The notes: generated from the sequence alone by a model not told the origin. Shown: positions 10,147-21,840, numbered from the stretch's first letter. The stretch is 64,000 nucleotides of DNA from Sciurus carolinensis (GCF_902686445.1 NC_062222.1:136841035-136905034); one strand, 5' to 3'. Numbers and translations: made by a program.

Positions 10147-13100
10147 CTGACAAATTTAAAGAAGGTGGTTCACACTCCTATCCACTCACGTGTGCTTCAT
10201 GCACAGGCTGGTATCACTTACTACAATGAGGAAGAAGGAAGCCAAGTGGAAGGGAAGACTAAATTTAAAATATTCTGAGACTTCTGAGCAAAGATGGTAA
10301 GCAGGATATAAGGGACTAAAACTCAGGAGAGAGACTGAGCTGGAACAGAGACCTGGGCGTGGAAGCCATTAAACCTGTGGAAGTGTGGAAGTCCCCTAGT
10401 GTGCAGGCCAGAGGGGAAAGAGGCCTGGTACTCAGGCCAGGCAAGTTTGCCAAGGGGAACCCAAAAGGGAGGAAGAATACCAGGAACCAAGGTGACCCAA
10501 GAAAAAGTATTCCCAGGAGGGTTGCATTTCTGTGTTGAGTGCAGCACTCTTGCTTCCATCTGGTCCCTCATTCCACCTGTCCTTGGGCAACCACAGGAAC
10601 TCCCAAGCTGAGCCTTTGGCTCCTCATCCATAACATGAGGACACCACCCTGCCAGTTATTGAAGTGACTCACAGCAAGTACTCCTATGGCAGCCTTAGGT
10701 CCAGAGCTGGAAGTGCTGGACATGATGCTGGTGCCATGACTAACAGCTCTGTGATTAAGCCTCGATTACCTCAACTACAAAGTGGGAAGGCAGTAACAAA
10801 AACACCAATGGTGACAGTGCAGGCTGTACATCAGGAGTTCTGAAGTGGCACCGCTGCTCAGGAATGGTGAAGGAGACACACTCAGCAAGTGTGCCAGTCT
10901 GCCGCTGGCTATAGATTCCCCAAGGTCTGCACAGGGAGGGTGCTAAAGACTCCTGCTGTGTGGACCACACTCGCAGTTCTAAACACTGGCACAACTGCAT
11001 GATCTCTGCTTCTTCATAGACACCTTTACTGACTCACTCATCTTGAAAACCAGAGAGGTTTTTCAAGATGCCCCCCGCCACCCAGTCTTGTTCTTGATAC
11101 AGGTGCACACCCCTCTTCTCCCACTGTTTTGTTCCTCCTGGGACCAATACCACGAAATGTTTAAAATTACCATATAATTTCGCCTCTTCCACCAGTTTTG
11201 GCTCCTCTGCATCAAGTTCTCAGTATCTGCCAAAGCTCGTTTATATTTTTCCTAAAGAAGGAAAAAGGTTTACATAATCAGATATGGAACAAATAGTAGG
11301 AAAGTCATCCTGAATTGACTATGACTATATACAAACTCCAAGTCAAGATACAAATAAAATCTGTCATTACTTTTAGAGATATTAGACAAAACCAGGACAG
11401 CTTAGTTAGATCAATTTATACTTGGGTCAGCATTTCAACAAGTAGGGAGTGATGGAAGGGTTTCCCTCACGAGCTAAGTGCACAGAGGTGAAAAGACTGG
11501 AGGAAAGTCTTCACCCCCAAGGAGGACACTAGTCTCCCCAGCAGAATGTCTAACCTCAGGTAATATTAAGCCTTGATTGTGGGTGGGATGAGCGTACCTA
11601 TGCCCAGTCCCATGGCTTCCAGGAGAGGCAAGGATGGACTGGGTGTGAAGCTGAGGCCTTGATCCCACGGGGACATGACCGTGTGGATGCACCTCTGTGC
11701 CTTCCAGTTTGCGTAAAGGACTTCCGTTCACATGCTCACTGTTTAATAATTAATCAGGGCAGTTCGGGGAAGTCCCTCACTTCTTATCACCCCTCCCATG
11801 AGCTCTCCACCTCCGAGTGCCTTCTGCTAACATGTACTGAAGGACTCTGTGCAGGTTTCCACACTGCAGGCTGTGCCTAGGCTGCAGACAGTCTCAGAGC
11901 AGAGGCTGTAAGAGCTCAGGGTCCAGGGCAACCTGCCCCGTTTAGCCCTGGCTCTGGAGCTGCAGGCAAGTGAGCTTAGGGTGTTCCCTTGGAGCTGATC
12001 TGTGCCTTAGTCTCCTCACTTGTAAACAGTTACTCTTAAGAACATGTAAAAGTGCCTGCGTGTAAATATTTGATGTTTCAATCTTAAATTTCTAAAGAAT
12101 TTGATTTGCATATGAATGGATTTCACCATAAAGAACATACATAACTAAAAATACATACATACATAACTGATACATACATACATTCAGTAACATACATAAC
12201 TGAAAATAAAGCCATATCATGACAGATGTTATTTCTACATTTATTAAGCTATATCAATATCATTGATTTATACTTTTCAATTATATATATGTGAATTAAA
12301 GAAAAAATATGCATGTTAAAAAACAAAACAAAACAAAAAAAAAAACCGAACTTGACACTGCTACTTGTGCTTTTCAGCAGTAACAATCCCGCCTGCTGCT
12401 ATCTCACAACTCCTACCTCCCTGTGATAGCAGCACCCACCCCAACTTGCTCAACCACATCGAGCATTCCTCATCTGTGAAGGCCTTCTAAAGGTAATAAA
12501 TCTAGCATGTGAAGGCTCTTGTCACGTCAGAAGTGGAGCCACACAAGATGTGGTTCTACTCTCCGCTGTGGTAGTAACCTGCTGCATCAGCCCACTGCAG
12601 GCAGCGGACAAGAGACTGAATGCTCTGGCTTGGGTCTGTCACCAGTGAAATACGGGACCTTTTATGTGGACCACACAAGAAACAATTCAGGAGCGCCCGT
12701 GTCCCACAAGAGCCACGCATCCTCACCATGGTGTCTCTCAGCTGCTCTTCCAACTTGACCTTCTCTTCTAGGAGGTTCTTGTCTGTAGAGGAGGCTCTGT
12801 CTTCTGCTCATTGTGACCCATGTCCTCTTCCAGGCTTTGGCCATTGTTCTTTTGTTTGTAGCTGTGCACAACAACCGAGGAGAGGGCCTGCAGAAAAGTC
12901 CACACATCAGAAATGACAGGTTTTGCTTGTTGATTCCAGACACAGGGCATTAGAGATTTGGGATACTTTTGAACTCTTTGCTGTTTTGGGAGTAAACCTA
13001 TCTCAGACCTAATAAAGGCAAACTACAAATGATATACACATATATAAGTATATGCCACCTAACATCATTCTGGACAATAGACCGCACACGTGGCAGTGAT

Positions 13101-16100
13101 TATACCATATAGCCTATGTGTGTAGTAGGCTATATCATATGCTTGAGTATAACATTCACACAAGGAAATCACCTAATGATGTAGTTCTTAGAATGTATTC
13201 CTGTTGTTTAGTGACCCATGACTATGTAAGACCAACTGTGATACATCCTTAAACTGACATGTGTACCTAACCTCCTGTCTTGCATTCTAAGGTGTCTTCT
13301 GAGATCCAGACACTAAGGTCCCACCTGTTTAATACAGCAAACACTGTCAGAGGTGAGACCTACTGCTGACATCACTAACAAAGATGGACCAGGCAGAGAT
13401 TTTACCTCAAAGCACTCTCCATTGTGCAAAAAAGGTAAGATGTCTGCACACAAAGAATTATAATTTGGGGCTTAAAAGTGATAAAAATCTGAGTGCTTTG
13501 AGGGACTCAGAAGACTGGAGAAGAAAAGCCTTTATCTATAGGATAAGTAAGTCACACACAAGAGCCGGGTGGACTGACAGAGGCACTTCAAGAAGCAGGC
13601 ACTGTCTGGATGAAGGTGTGGATGTAGGAACGTGAGACATGTACAAGGGAAAAGAAAGGACTGAAACAAATCCTGGAGGACATTTAAGGTACTATCAATC
13701 TGATCTCCACACGAAAAGGTTCAATGACAAGCCTAAGGTCACAAAGCCATTAGTGACAGTCTTAAAACCCAGGTTTCTTCACCAGGATCAGTAGAAGCTC
13801 TAATTATGCCACAGTCTGATCAGAATAAACTACACTGAACTCTCTTCCCTGATTCAAGAAAACTACCTCCATGAATAGTAAAGTTATTAGTACATGGGAT
13901 ATACATAAAAGGATGTTTATGGCAACACTGTACAGGGACAAGCTGCAAGTGACTGAATGAACTGCTGCTTCCACAATCTGAACCATCATGCAGCTACTAA
14001 AAGATGAGTTAAATAGCTGTCCCTTGGATGCTTTTGTGTACCTTCTATTAAATAAGAAATACAACTTCATGCATCACTTAAAGACAGGATACATCCTGAG
14101 AAAAGAACACTGTCCTGTATGAGGTCTGTCACTCACTGGAAGTTGTGCAGTGCATGAACACAAAACACATTTCTAAAGAGGAACTAGAGATGCTGTACGT
14201 GTATTCATGTTTCTTATGCTCAGAGAAAGGAGTAGAAGGGTCCATAGTAGACTGTTACCACAGGGGAAAGCAATAACCTTTTTTTCTTTATATATATATA
14301 TATTTTTTTTTTAGTTGCCAATGGATCTTTATTTTATTTACTTATATGTGATGCTGAAGATCAAACCTAGCCTCACACACACTAGGCAAGTGCTCTACCA
14401 CTGAGCCACAACCCCAGCCTGCAATGGCCTCTTTATTACATGTTTGCTTTCCAATTTTAAAATATTAGGAATTTATAGAGTAAGGGTACTATTGTGAAGC
14501 TTGCCTTCTGAGTTGTCCCCTGAATGTGACAGTCTCAATGCCTTTCTACAGGTTGACTCTGCTGTGTGCAGATCCTTTCCTGATGCCAACAGAGGGTCCA
14601 ACCACCATGTGTGAGAAGGAAAGACACAGGGCCCAGAGTAGAAGCTGGCCTGTGTCTCAGAAAACTGAGTCACTGTGGGAGCTGTGATCACCATTCAGCT
14701 CTCTTGCCTCTCCAGTTGAACACCTTTCCACAAAGTCACAATTTCAGAGACAGAAATGATGCTGACTTGGTGGGACTTTTCTGGCAATTCCAGACACAAA
14801 ACCACAAAGTCCTGAGCTTTAAAAAGCCTTCTTACTGAAGTATTCTGGGAGGCCTGACACATTGTTCCCATGGTGTTTTATCTCTATTAATATGGCATTC
14901 AGTCCTTGTCACTTGCAGTGATCTTCAGCTCACCTGGCTGGTCTCACCAGGTGAGGGAGCTCCTGGTTCAAAAAGACCAGTCCTTACACTGCTCAGCTTC
15001 TACCCAAGGTTTGGACTTAGTTGTTGACTTAGTCGATAATTTGCTTCTAGGAAAATTTTTCAAGGGATGAGAAAAAAATCTATATATTTGCTAGACTCAC
15101 TTTTGAGGTGGGTCTTTCAAAAACCAAAAGCCACAGGCTAAAAGGAAAACAGCGGAAGTGCTGGCTCTTCTGACCTGCAGGGGGTCTGTTTGTCTATACC
15201 AACTGCCCACTGCAGGGCAGGCTCTTGCTCCTTTTATTTATTTATTATTTATTTATTTTGGTATCAGGGATTGAACTCAGGGGAACTCGACTGAGCCCCA
15301 GCCCAGCCCTATTTTGTATTTTAGAGACTGGATCTCACTGAGTTGCTTAGAGCCCCGCTGTTGCTGAGGCTCACTTTGAACTCGTGATGCTCCTGCCTCA
15401 GCCTCCGAGTCGCTGGGATTACAGGCGTGCGCCACCGCGCCTGGCTTTTGTTGCTCTTTTGACCTCAGACTTCTCGGTTGCTTAGAAAATTTCAGGCAGA
15501 ACGGAAATGCCCGTGAGTCGGGCAACGAAACTTTCTTGAGCTAGTGCCAGTTTTGAGTTGCACACTGCAGCTATGGGCACGGGCGAGCCACAGTCCCAGT
15601 ACTGGTCGCACACGGCTGGGTTGTGCCTCGCTGCGTGACCTTGGGCAAGTATCGGGTTTCTCTGGTTGTTTCTTCAACCGCAGAAGCTGAGGCTGCCTGG
15701 GTGCCTGTGAGCGGTGGGAGCAGACTTAAGCGAGGTCGCTGCGGGCCCTGGGCCACACGAACAGGAGGGCCGCCGAGCCTTCCACTCCAGACGCCCTCGG
15801 CCAGGACCCCTCTGTACTGCAGCTCCGGAGCCCTAAAGTCCCACGCTTGGGGGCCGGGTGTCCGAGCTCCCGGTGTCCGAGCCAAGTGTCGGCACACCCC
15901 GGCCGCAGAGCAGGCCTCGGGGGCTGTCCGCGTCCCGCACCAGAGACACAGGCCCGGGGACCCCAGCGGTGGGGATGAAGCCAGAAGGGTCAGGATCGGA
16001 GCGGCAGAGGCGGCGCTGAGAAGTCGCGCTCCCTCAGCCCCGGGAAGGCCGCCGCCCCTTACCTGAGAGAAAACGCCAAAGCCGGGAAATTGCGCCGCGC

Positions 16101-16124
16101 CAGCCTAACACACCGAGCCGCCAT
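9801..16124 (-). CDS. GRPEL1: GRPEL1, mitochondrial GrpE homolog 1 (four coding exons, four frameshifts)
   Basis: GRPEL1 is the nucleotide-exchange factor of mitochondrial Hsp70 (HSPA9) in the matrix. It speeds ADP release during protein import with the TIM23/PAM motor. Four exons read from right to left at 16124-16063, 12887-12727, 11251-11171 and 10146-9801, each with AG/GT borders. Together they encode about 217 residues, the usual family length. Residues 1-25 form an Arg-rich presequence (MAARCVRLARRNFPALAFSL). Next come a long coiled-coil helix (exons 2-3), the GrpE core (FCKDLLEVADILEKATQSVP) and the C-terminal beta-wing (KVGYKLHGRTLRPALVGVVK). One-base deletions break the frame twice in exon 2, once in exon 3 and once in exon 4, while residues are otherwise conserved and splice sites are intact. 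This looks like sequencing error in a functional gene. TADA2B converges on it from the left. Confidence 0.95.
10147..11170 (-). other. GRPEL1: GRPEL1 intron 3
   Basis: Bounded by GTAATT and TTTGTCAG. Contains no recognisable gene. Short open frames such as those at 10323-10631 are chance. Confidence 0.85.
11171..11251 (-). CDS. GRPEL1: GRPEL1 coding exon 3, one one-base deletion
   Basis: It follows CTTTAG and encodes EKYKRALADTENLMQRSQ, then LVEEAKLY after a frame change in the CAAAA run near 11195. It ends TTATATG before GTAATT. Length is 81 bp where 82 are needed. It is part of the long GrpE dimerisation helix. Confidence 0.92.
12135..12200. repeat. ATAC/TACA low-complexity repeat
   Basis: Repeated 'acatacatacataactga' units in AT-rich sequence. 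Confidence 0.75.
12319..12346. repeat. (AAAAC)n simple repeat
   Basis: 'aaaaaacaaaacaaaacaaa' run in GRPEL1 intron 2. Confidence 0.85.
12727..12887 (-). CDS. GRPEL1: GRPEL1 coding exon 2, two one-base deletions
   Basis: It follows CTGCAG at 12893-12888 and ends ACCATG before GTGAGG. It encodes PSPRLLCTAT, then QKNNGQSLEEDMGHNEQKTE after the first frame change (in an A-run near 12853), then LLEEKVKLEEQLRDTM after the second (near 12789). It is 161 bp where 163 are expected, matching two lost bases. It covers the mature N-terminus and the start of the coiled coil. Confidence 0.92.
13045..13228. mobile_element. Tigger-like DNA transposon remnant
   Basis: Contains the internal palindromic feature 'tatagcct...aggctata' and ends in 'gacccatgactatg', which resembles the terminal repeat of a Tigger-type element. 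The other end is degraded. Family assigned by eye. Confidence 0.55.
14290..14425 (-). mobile_element. ID-type SINE
   Basis: T-rich left end, then 'caagtgctctaccactgagc' and 'cacaaccccagcct', the reverse complement of an ID/tRNA-derived SINE head. Flanks 'gcaataacctttt' and 'gcaatggcctcttta' look like a decayed target-site duplication. It lies in GRPEL1 intron 1. Confidence 0.85.
15235..15448 (-). mobile_element. B1-ID composite SINE
   Basis: Reads 'tttattt' tail, then 'ggtatcagggattgaactca', 'ctcactgagttgcttagagc' and 'gctgggattacaggcgtgcg', the antisense of the sciurid-type dimeric SINE. Flanks share 'ttgctcctttt'-like bases, probably the target duplication. Confidence 0.9.
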
Positions 16125-16620
16125 GACTGCCGATGCCGTCTCCGTCACGCACGCGCCGGGCATGCGCCGAGGGGCTGTTCCGACTTCCACGCCCCTATTT
16201 CCCTTTAGCCAATCCTAGGCCGCTTTTGCTGTGATTGACAGACAATAGTCACCAATAATTGCGAGTCACAGCGGAGCGCAGCAACTTCCCCCCGTGGTGG
16301 GCGGGGTCTGAACCCCTTCCCGCTGGAGCCCCGGAAGGCGAGGTGAAAGGTGAAGAGAACAAGAGGAGGAGCCTCTCCGTGGGCGGGGCAAGTCTGGGGA
16401 AGAACCAATGGGAAAGGGGGACGGGGCCGGGCGGAGGGCCGGGCGGAGCGCGCTTGGGTCGCTGGAGCGTTTCCGCCCGAGCCACTGCCTGTGTCCCAGT
16501 CCTCCCATACTGGTTGTCTGTGGTCGCGGAATGCCGCCTGGGCTTGTGGCTGACGCACCAAGAGCGCCGCTAGCTGAAGGAGGCAGGGAGGCTCGTAAAG
16601 TGAGGCCATGCAAAGCCGGG
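15560..16620. promoter_or_regulatory. GRPEL1: CpG-island promoter of GRPEL1
   Basis: Dense CpG across exon 1 and about 450 bp upstream. Three CCAAT boxes at 16209, 16252 and 16405 (NF-Y type), GC boxes at 16300 and 16379, and an NRF1-like 'gggcatgcgcc' at 16158-16168 lie upstream of the ATG at 16124. NRF1 control is typical of nuclear genes for mitochondrial proteins. No TATA box is seen. All CCAAT boxes are on the + strand, so divergent transcription is possible but unproven. Confidence 0.85.
16063..16124 (-). CDS. GRPEL1: GRPEL1 coding exon 1
   Basis: ATG is the complement of 16122-16124, followed by 20 codons of the mitochondrial presequence with Arg at positions 4, 7, 10 and 11 and no acidic residue. 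The exon ends TCTCAG before GTAAGG. The frame is intact. Start chosen because it matches the family N-terminus and lies inside the CpG island. Confidence 0.93.
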
Positions 16621-17049
16621 AGGCGCATTCCTGGCGCGCCTATCCAGGAGGTGGGGGAGAAAGGGAGGGTGTCGGGACTACAGGTGTTAGTTTTGAACCC
16701 GTCACCTTCTGATTTCTCAGTAAGGCACAAACATAAAATAGGAAAAATACAGGAAAACTTTTGGGACCCACTAGGCTCATAAATTCAAATACCGGTGTTG
16801 CTCTGCCACACCCCCCGAAGAGTCTCAGAAACAGGTGCTGGGCGAGGACTATCCCTTTTGCTGTGCGTTAAGCTTGTGGCCCAACGGAGGCTCTTACCTG
16901 ACTTCTGCTTCGCACCACCTGTTCTTCAGTGCATCCTCAGTGCCAAGACCTAGGACCCCAGGAAGGAGGCGAGGTCGGCCTCCCACCCAGAGTACTGCCT
17001 GCCGTGCTCCATTTCTGAGAACCACCGCTGTTCATTTCCTTTGCTCTCA

Positions 17050-17160
17050 TTGAAAACATTCGTTCAGCTGATGCTGTTTGAGCACCTACTGTTTGCCTGG
17101 CACTGTGCCACCTGTAGATGGAGGCAAACAGCCTAATCCAGAATGCAGGATATTCTATTT
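17050..17160. repeat. L2/MIR-like ancient repeat
   Basis: 'tgagcacctactgtttgcctggcactgtgcc' is the familiar old-mammalian-repeat motif, split here as 'gagcacctactgtttgcctg' and 'gcactgtgcc'. Subfamily not decidable by eye. Confidence 0.6.
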
Positions 17161-17515
17161 GTCAATTAATTTGGGTGTGTGTGGGGGAACTGTTAGTAAA
17201 TGAACTTAAAAGGCATAATTGAATTCAATGTATGTAACTTATTCGAATGATGATAGAACAAATCTGTAGAAAAGACGTTATGAAGTGATGAGGGAATTTG
17301 AATATGGATGGATATTAGATGATAATATTGTGTTTACTGCTACTTTTGTGAAGGAATCATAATGACCTGATGACCTGAAAACATGTCCTTGACATCAAAG
17401 AATTCGCTTTAAAAATACTCCAGTAGAAAAAAAAATGAGGTTAGAGAAACCACAAATGGAAAATATGGGAAAATGGTTAGAACTGGGTGCTGGATACTAT
17501 GAGGGTTGTAACTTT

Positions 17516-17525
17516 TCTCTCTTTT

Positions 17526-17556
<31 letters not shown>

Positions 17557-17571
17557 TTTTTTTTTTTTTTG
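17516..17571. repeat. (CT)n followed by poly(T)
   Basis: 'tctctctctctctctct' then about 24 T. No SINE body was recognised beside it. Confidence 0.95.
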
Positions 17572-20500
17572 AATATGTTCAAAATTTTCTGGGATAAACT
17601 TAAAATGTGTGTTTTTCATTGACTATAATCAAGTCACCTAATTGCTCTCATCCTGAATCTGCTTCCCTGTAAAACTGGAATCTTATTTATTGTGAGGTTT
17701 AAAAAAGAGATGGGACTCAGGTGGGTATCCTAGAGTGTAGAGAAGGATCAGCAGAGTTATAGCCACTGTGTCCTGAGACAGACAGGAAGGGGTCTTCCTG
17801 GTGGTTCTGTCACACTGGGGTACCCTGAACCACCTCAGTCCAGGCCAGCTAGCTCCCCAGCCATGACCTGTATCCTTACCCAAAGCAATGGGATTCCCCT
17901 ACTCTGAGATTTGCCTTTACTGCCACCTCTTGGCCACACTAGGAATTGTTCCAAATGGAGCTGTTTTCTGAGGTCAGGAACCTCACAATTTGAGTTATCT
18001 TTACTCACGATAGCTGGGGATGAAGTGTCCATCCTGTGTGAGAAGACTCCTGGGTCATCATTCTGGGCTCATGTCCTTCAGCTGGCATGGGTGGCCCGGC
18101 AGGGTGGGTGGAGGTGGTGTACAGGAAGAGCAAACTAAACAGCCTGGGGTGCCCCAGGAAGGATGGGATGGTGTTTAAAAAGAAAAACAGTCCTTAGGCA
18201 AAGGTCATGTGGATGACTGGCCACATGTTGTTCGTGGGTGTGATGCTCATGACAGCTGAGCCCAGTTAGGTGATTGGCACACAGTGATGCCAGTAGGGAT
18301 TGACAGAGCTTCTGAGGCTTCTCATTGACCCAGCCTTTCTCCTGTAGGTGTTGGCTGCTGGCTGGAGCTGTGTTGTGATCTCTCAGAAGGGCATCAGTAT
18401 TAGTCCTTTCATTGGACTTCGAAGTAAGTAAATTTAGAAAGACATGGGTTCAATGGGCGTGGCAGACAGATTCTACAGCCGGACTGTAAGCCCTACAGCC
18501 CCACCTCCAGTTACTTAGTCAAACACTAGTATAGGTGCTTTGGTGCAGGGACTTTGAACTTGGAATTAAAGTCCCAAGTCGGTTGACCTTGGGATTCAGA
18601 GATGAGCTGGTGGATTGGACCTTTTGAGCCTTTAAAAGCAGGGAGAGTTTTGAGCTGGCAGCAGAGGGCAAAGTAAGATTCAAAGTGGTCATGTGAGAAG
18701 GCCTGTGGGTGTCCCTAGGAGCAGAGAGCAGTCCTCACCTGGCAGCAAGGCAGGGGACTAGGCCTGCATTCCTGCAGCCACAGGAGCTGGACTTTACCAC
18801 CCACCGGAAAGAGCCTGGAAGCAGATTCTCCCCAGGGCCTACATGCAAGAGCCCAGCCCACCTACCGCCTTGATTTTGACCTTGTGAGACCCAGAGTGGG
18901 AACTGGTTTCATTCACTTTAACCACATCATAATCCTGTGAGGCAGGCCTTATTTTATTCTCCCCATTTTATCTTATCCTTATTTTGGACTTTGGCACCAA
19001 AATGGACTTGTCACATTTGTCACCCATTGCCCCTGGGTGCTCTTTTTCTCTTTGCTTCTGCCCTTGGTTTGGTCACAGACCTGGAACTGGATTGGGTGAT
19101 GCTGATGAGCAGAGGTGAAGTAGACCTCTGTGAATCCCAGTCTTTTGTGTTTGTGCCAGTGACACTTGCATCATTGTGAAGAGCAAGGGCTTTGTGGCAC
19201 TTGCCCCAGGTGAGTCTCAGTTCCCGTGAAACAAGCATCGGAATGGACATGGTATGTATGCCCCTTCCTGGGAGCTGTGCAGGAGGCAGTCTCTATATCC
19301 TGTAGCCAAAACTCAGTCATGTGGCTATACCCAGCCTCAGAGGAGGCTTAGAAATGTAGTCTGTCCCTAGTGGTCCACTACCCATTGAAAATTCTATTCC
19401 TACAGACCAGGGGAGGCCTGCCATAAGTCACTGGATAGGAAAGGGCACCCTTGTAGCATCTCATAGCGACTCAGTTAGTCTAATCCTGGGTGCTTTCTGA
19501 ATCCTGGTAAGTGCTGGGTAGCATCGTTACCCAGGTCTCAGAGGGTTCCTGGTGCAATTTTGCTAAGGTATGATTTAGAGTTTGGTTTGCTCCTTCTTCT
19601 TTTCATGATGACGGGTGACTCCAAGCACAGTGTAAATAATCATTTAAGAGCTTTAACAATCCCTAAAAGGATCTGAGACATGATAGAGTGTCTATTTATC
19701 ACTGTACAGCTTTGGGGAGGCCTGAGCCTTGGAAGCATTTACTTCAATAAGGCCTTGGCCACCCCCATGGCCTTTTCAGCCCCTGTTGGAAAAACTTCAG
19801 CCCACCCAGCACAAGTTTTCACCAGGACCAGTAAAACCCGGAACCCTTAGCAGGTGGGCGCATGGGTGGAATCTAGCTGCCAGTCCTTGCCTGGGTAGGC
19901 TTCTTGCACTGAATGGGTTTAATGAGGGGAAGCTTTGGCCGGGGTTAGGATAAGAACAGAGGATACAAGCTTTACAGATTTTTCTTCGTGTATCTGTTAT
20001 TTTGTTGAGTGGCTATTAAGAGTGGATTCTCTGGAAGGACTCATGTAGGCCCTCAAGGGCCTTCCCTCACAGGGACAAGATAGGTCCAGTAGGCCATCCT
20101 TCTTCCACTCACCCCATGTCGCTGAGCTCTGACCACCCCGGCATCCTCTTCCTCAGGAGTGTGGACTGGGCAGAGCCTTTCTCCATGAAAGGGGATCAAG
20201 GTGGTGCCAGACTGTTGCCTCCTCCAAGCTGCCAGCCCGGCTGCTCCAGCGGCTTTTCCGTTGGCGTGGGTGTTTCTGTTGCATCTCCCTGGTGCCCTGG
20301 CAGTGGGTGACCGCTGTTCCCTTGGGAAGCGTACTGCCTCCCGGGGCTGTAGGACCTGCTCTTTGTGTTTGATTGGGGGTCAGGGGCCCCTTCCTTCCAC
20401 ACGGCTGCGGGCATGAAGCAGGTATGAAGCGCTGTGAAGGCGTGTTGAGAGTTGGTGCACATATTGAGTGTGGCATGTTCCTTTATAAGGGAGGGGTCGC

Positions 20501-20719
20501 GTGAAGGCCATCAGTTTGACCTTCCGAGTTAAAGTTGCTGAGGCGGAGGGCGAGCCTCAATGACTTTATCTAAACTGACTACGGGGTATGCATCCCTTCT
20601 CAGGCCATTCTGGACAAAACTGCTACCATCAGTAAACTTTTCTGGTTTAGGGAGGAGTTGGTCCGGCAAGTCGGAGTAGATGGCATGGTCTTAAAGACAG
20701 CCTGTTTGCACGCACAGTC

Positions 20720-21130
20720 TGTGTTGTGGTTTGGATGTGAGGTGTGTCCCAAAAGCTCACATGTGATATGGTGCAAGAAGCCTTGGAGGTGAAAGGACTG
20801 GGTTGTGAGAGCCTTCACCCATCAGCAAATTAATCCCCTGGTGGGATTAAATGAGTGGTAACTGAAGGCAGTAAGGTGTGGCTGGAGGAGGTGGGTTCTT
20901 GGGGGCGTGTCTTTGGGGTCTATATTTTGTATTTGGTAAGTGGAGTCTTTCTTCCTGCCTGATCATTTCCTGAGCCACTTTTCTCCACCACACTCTTGTC
21001 CTGCCTCCTTGAGCCTGGAGGAATGGGGCCAGCTGCCTTTGAACTGAGACCTTTGCAGCCATGAGCCCTTTTGTCTCCTCTGATTGTTCTTGTCAGGTCT
21101 TTTAGTCACAGCTGTGAAAAAGCTGACTTG
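20720..21130 (+). mobile_element. MaLR-type LTR (ERVL-MaLR), split near its 3' end by L1
   Basis: Starts 'tgtgttgtggtttggatgtg' and contains 'ggctggaggaggtgggttct', 'gtctttggggtctatatttt' and 'aactgagacctttgcagcca'. It nears its end with 'tgttcttgtcaggtctttta' and 'aaaaagctgac'. The order and motifs match the MST/THE-like LTR plan ('...ggtgggtc...ctatat...ctgagacc...'). The last bases, resembling 'cttatacag', appear after the L1 at 27682-27691. Confidence 0.65.
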
Positions 21131-21569
21131 GAGATCCAAGATGGCGGACTAGAGGGAGGCTGCGTTCCTTGTCACTCTGTAACTCTGGTTTCAAGGAGAG
21201 GATATCTGTTTCTTGGTGAGGCAGTTTTTGCTGCTTATTGATCCCCTGATGTTTACCCCATTTATCTGCTGTGATCACCTGCAGTCTGCCAGCATATCGA
21301 CGCCTTTTTTGAGTCCAGATAGCTCACTGTCAGGCACGTATCATCCGCATTTGCCTGCCTCTCTCCTGTCCATTGCCTGCCTTGCACCTATCCATCACCC
21401 AATGCATGAGGTTCACCTCCCAATCATCTGACAACAGTCAGCAAACTGATCGCAGACTGCCAGCAGAGCACCAGCTGCCTGCTGTTGCCTGGAAGTTCAC
21501 TGTTACAGTACCTGCAGGTTTGATTACATGTGGCTGCCGCCATTTTGAGACAACAGCCAGGCCCCATAG

Positions 21570-21840
21570 GACCCCTGGCTGGATTGACTGAGCCCTGTCT
21601 CCAGGAACCCTCAGCCCGACTGATCACTCCCTGCCTCCGGGACCCTCATATCGACTGACTGCTCCCTGCCACCAGGACCCCCAGACCAACTGACTGTGCC
21701 CTATCACCAGGACCCCAGACCAACTGATTGCACCTGGCCTCTGGGATCCCGCAACCACACCAAACACACCCGACCTCCAAGACCCCTGCCTGACCAACTG
21801 CATCCCACCTCTAGGACCTCCTGCTGACCATGTCCACACC
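21570..21840 (+). repeat. Degenerate tandem units in the L1 5'UTR
   Basis: Repeated 'ccaggaccc...gaccaactgactg' blocks of about 40 bp, such as 'caggacccccagaccaactg' then 'caggaccccagaccaactga'. This recalls monomeric L1 promoters of rodents. The repeats are diverged. Confidence 0.7.

Larger units (their letters stand above)
11252..12726 (-). other. GRPEL1: GRPEL1 intron 2
   Basis: Bounded by GTGAGG and CTTTAG. Holds a MIR-like bit near 12000-12030, an ATAC-rich stretch (12135-12200) and an AAAAC repeat (12319-12346). Nothing coding is seen. Confidence 0.85.
12888..16062 (-). other. GRPEL1: GRPEL1 intron 1
   Basis: Bounded by GTAAGG inside the CpG island and CTGCAG. Contains a Tigger-like remnant, a MIR-like piece near 13700-13760, an ID-type SINE and a B1-ID SINE. 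The rest shows no gene. Confidence 0.85.
16621..20719. other. Spacer upstream of GRPEL1
   Basis: No gene recognised. Contains an L2/MIR-like fragment at about 17050-17160, a (CT)n/T24 tract at 17516-17571 and a MIR-like piece near 18915-18965. Open frames here are short and mutually overlapping. Confidence 0.7.
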
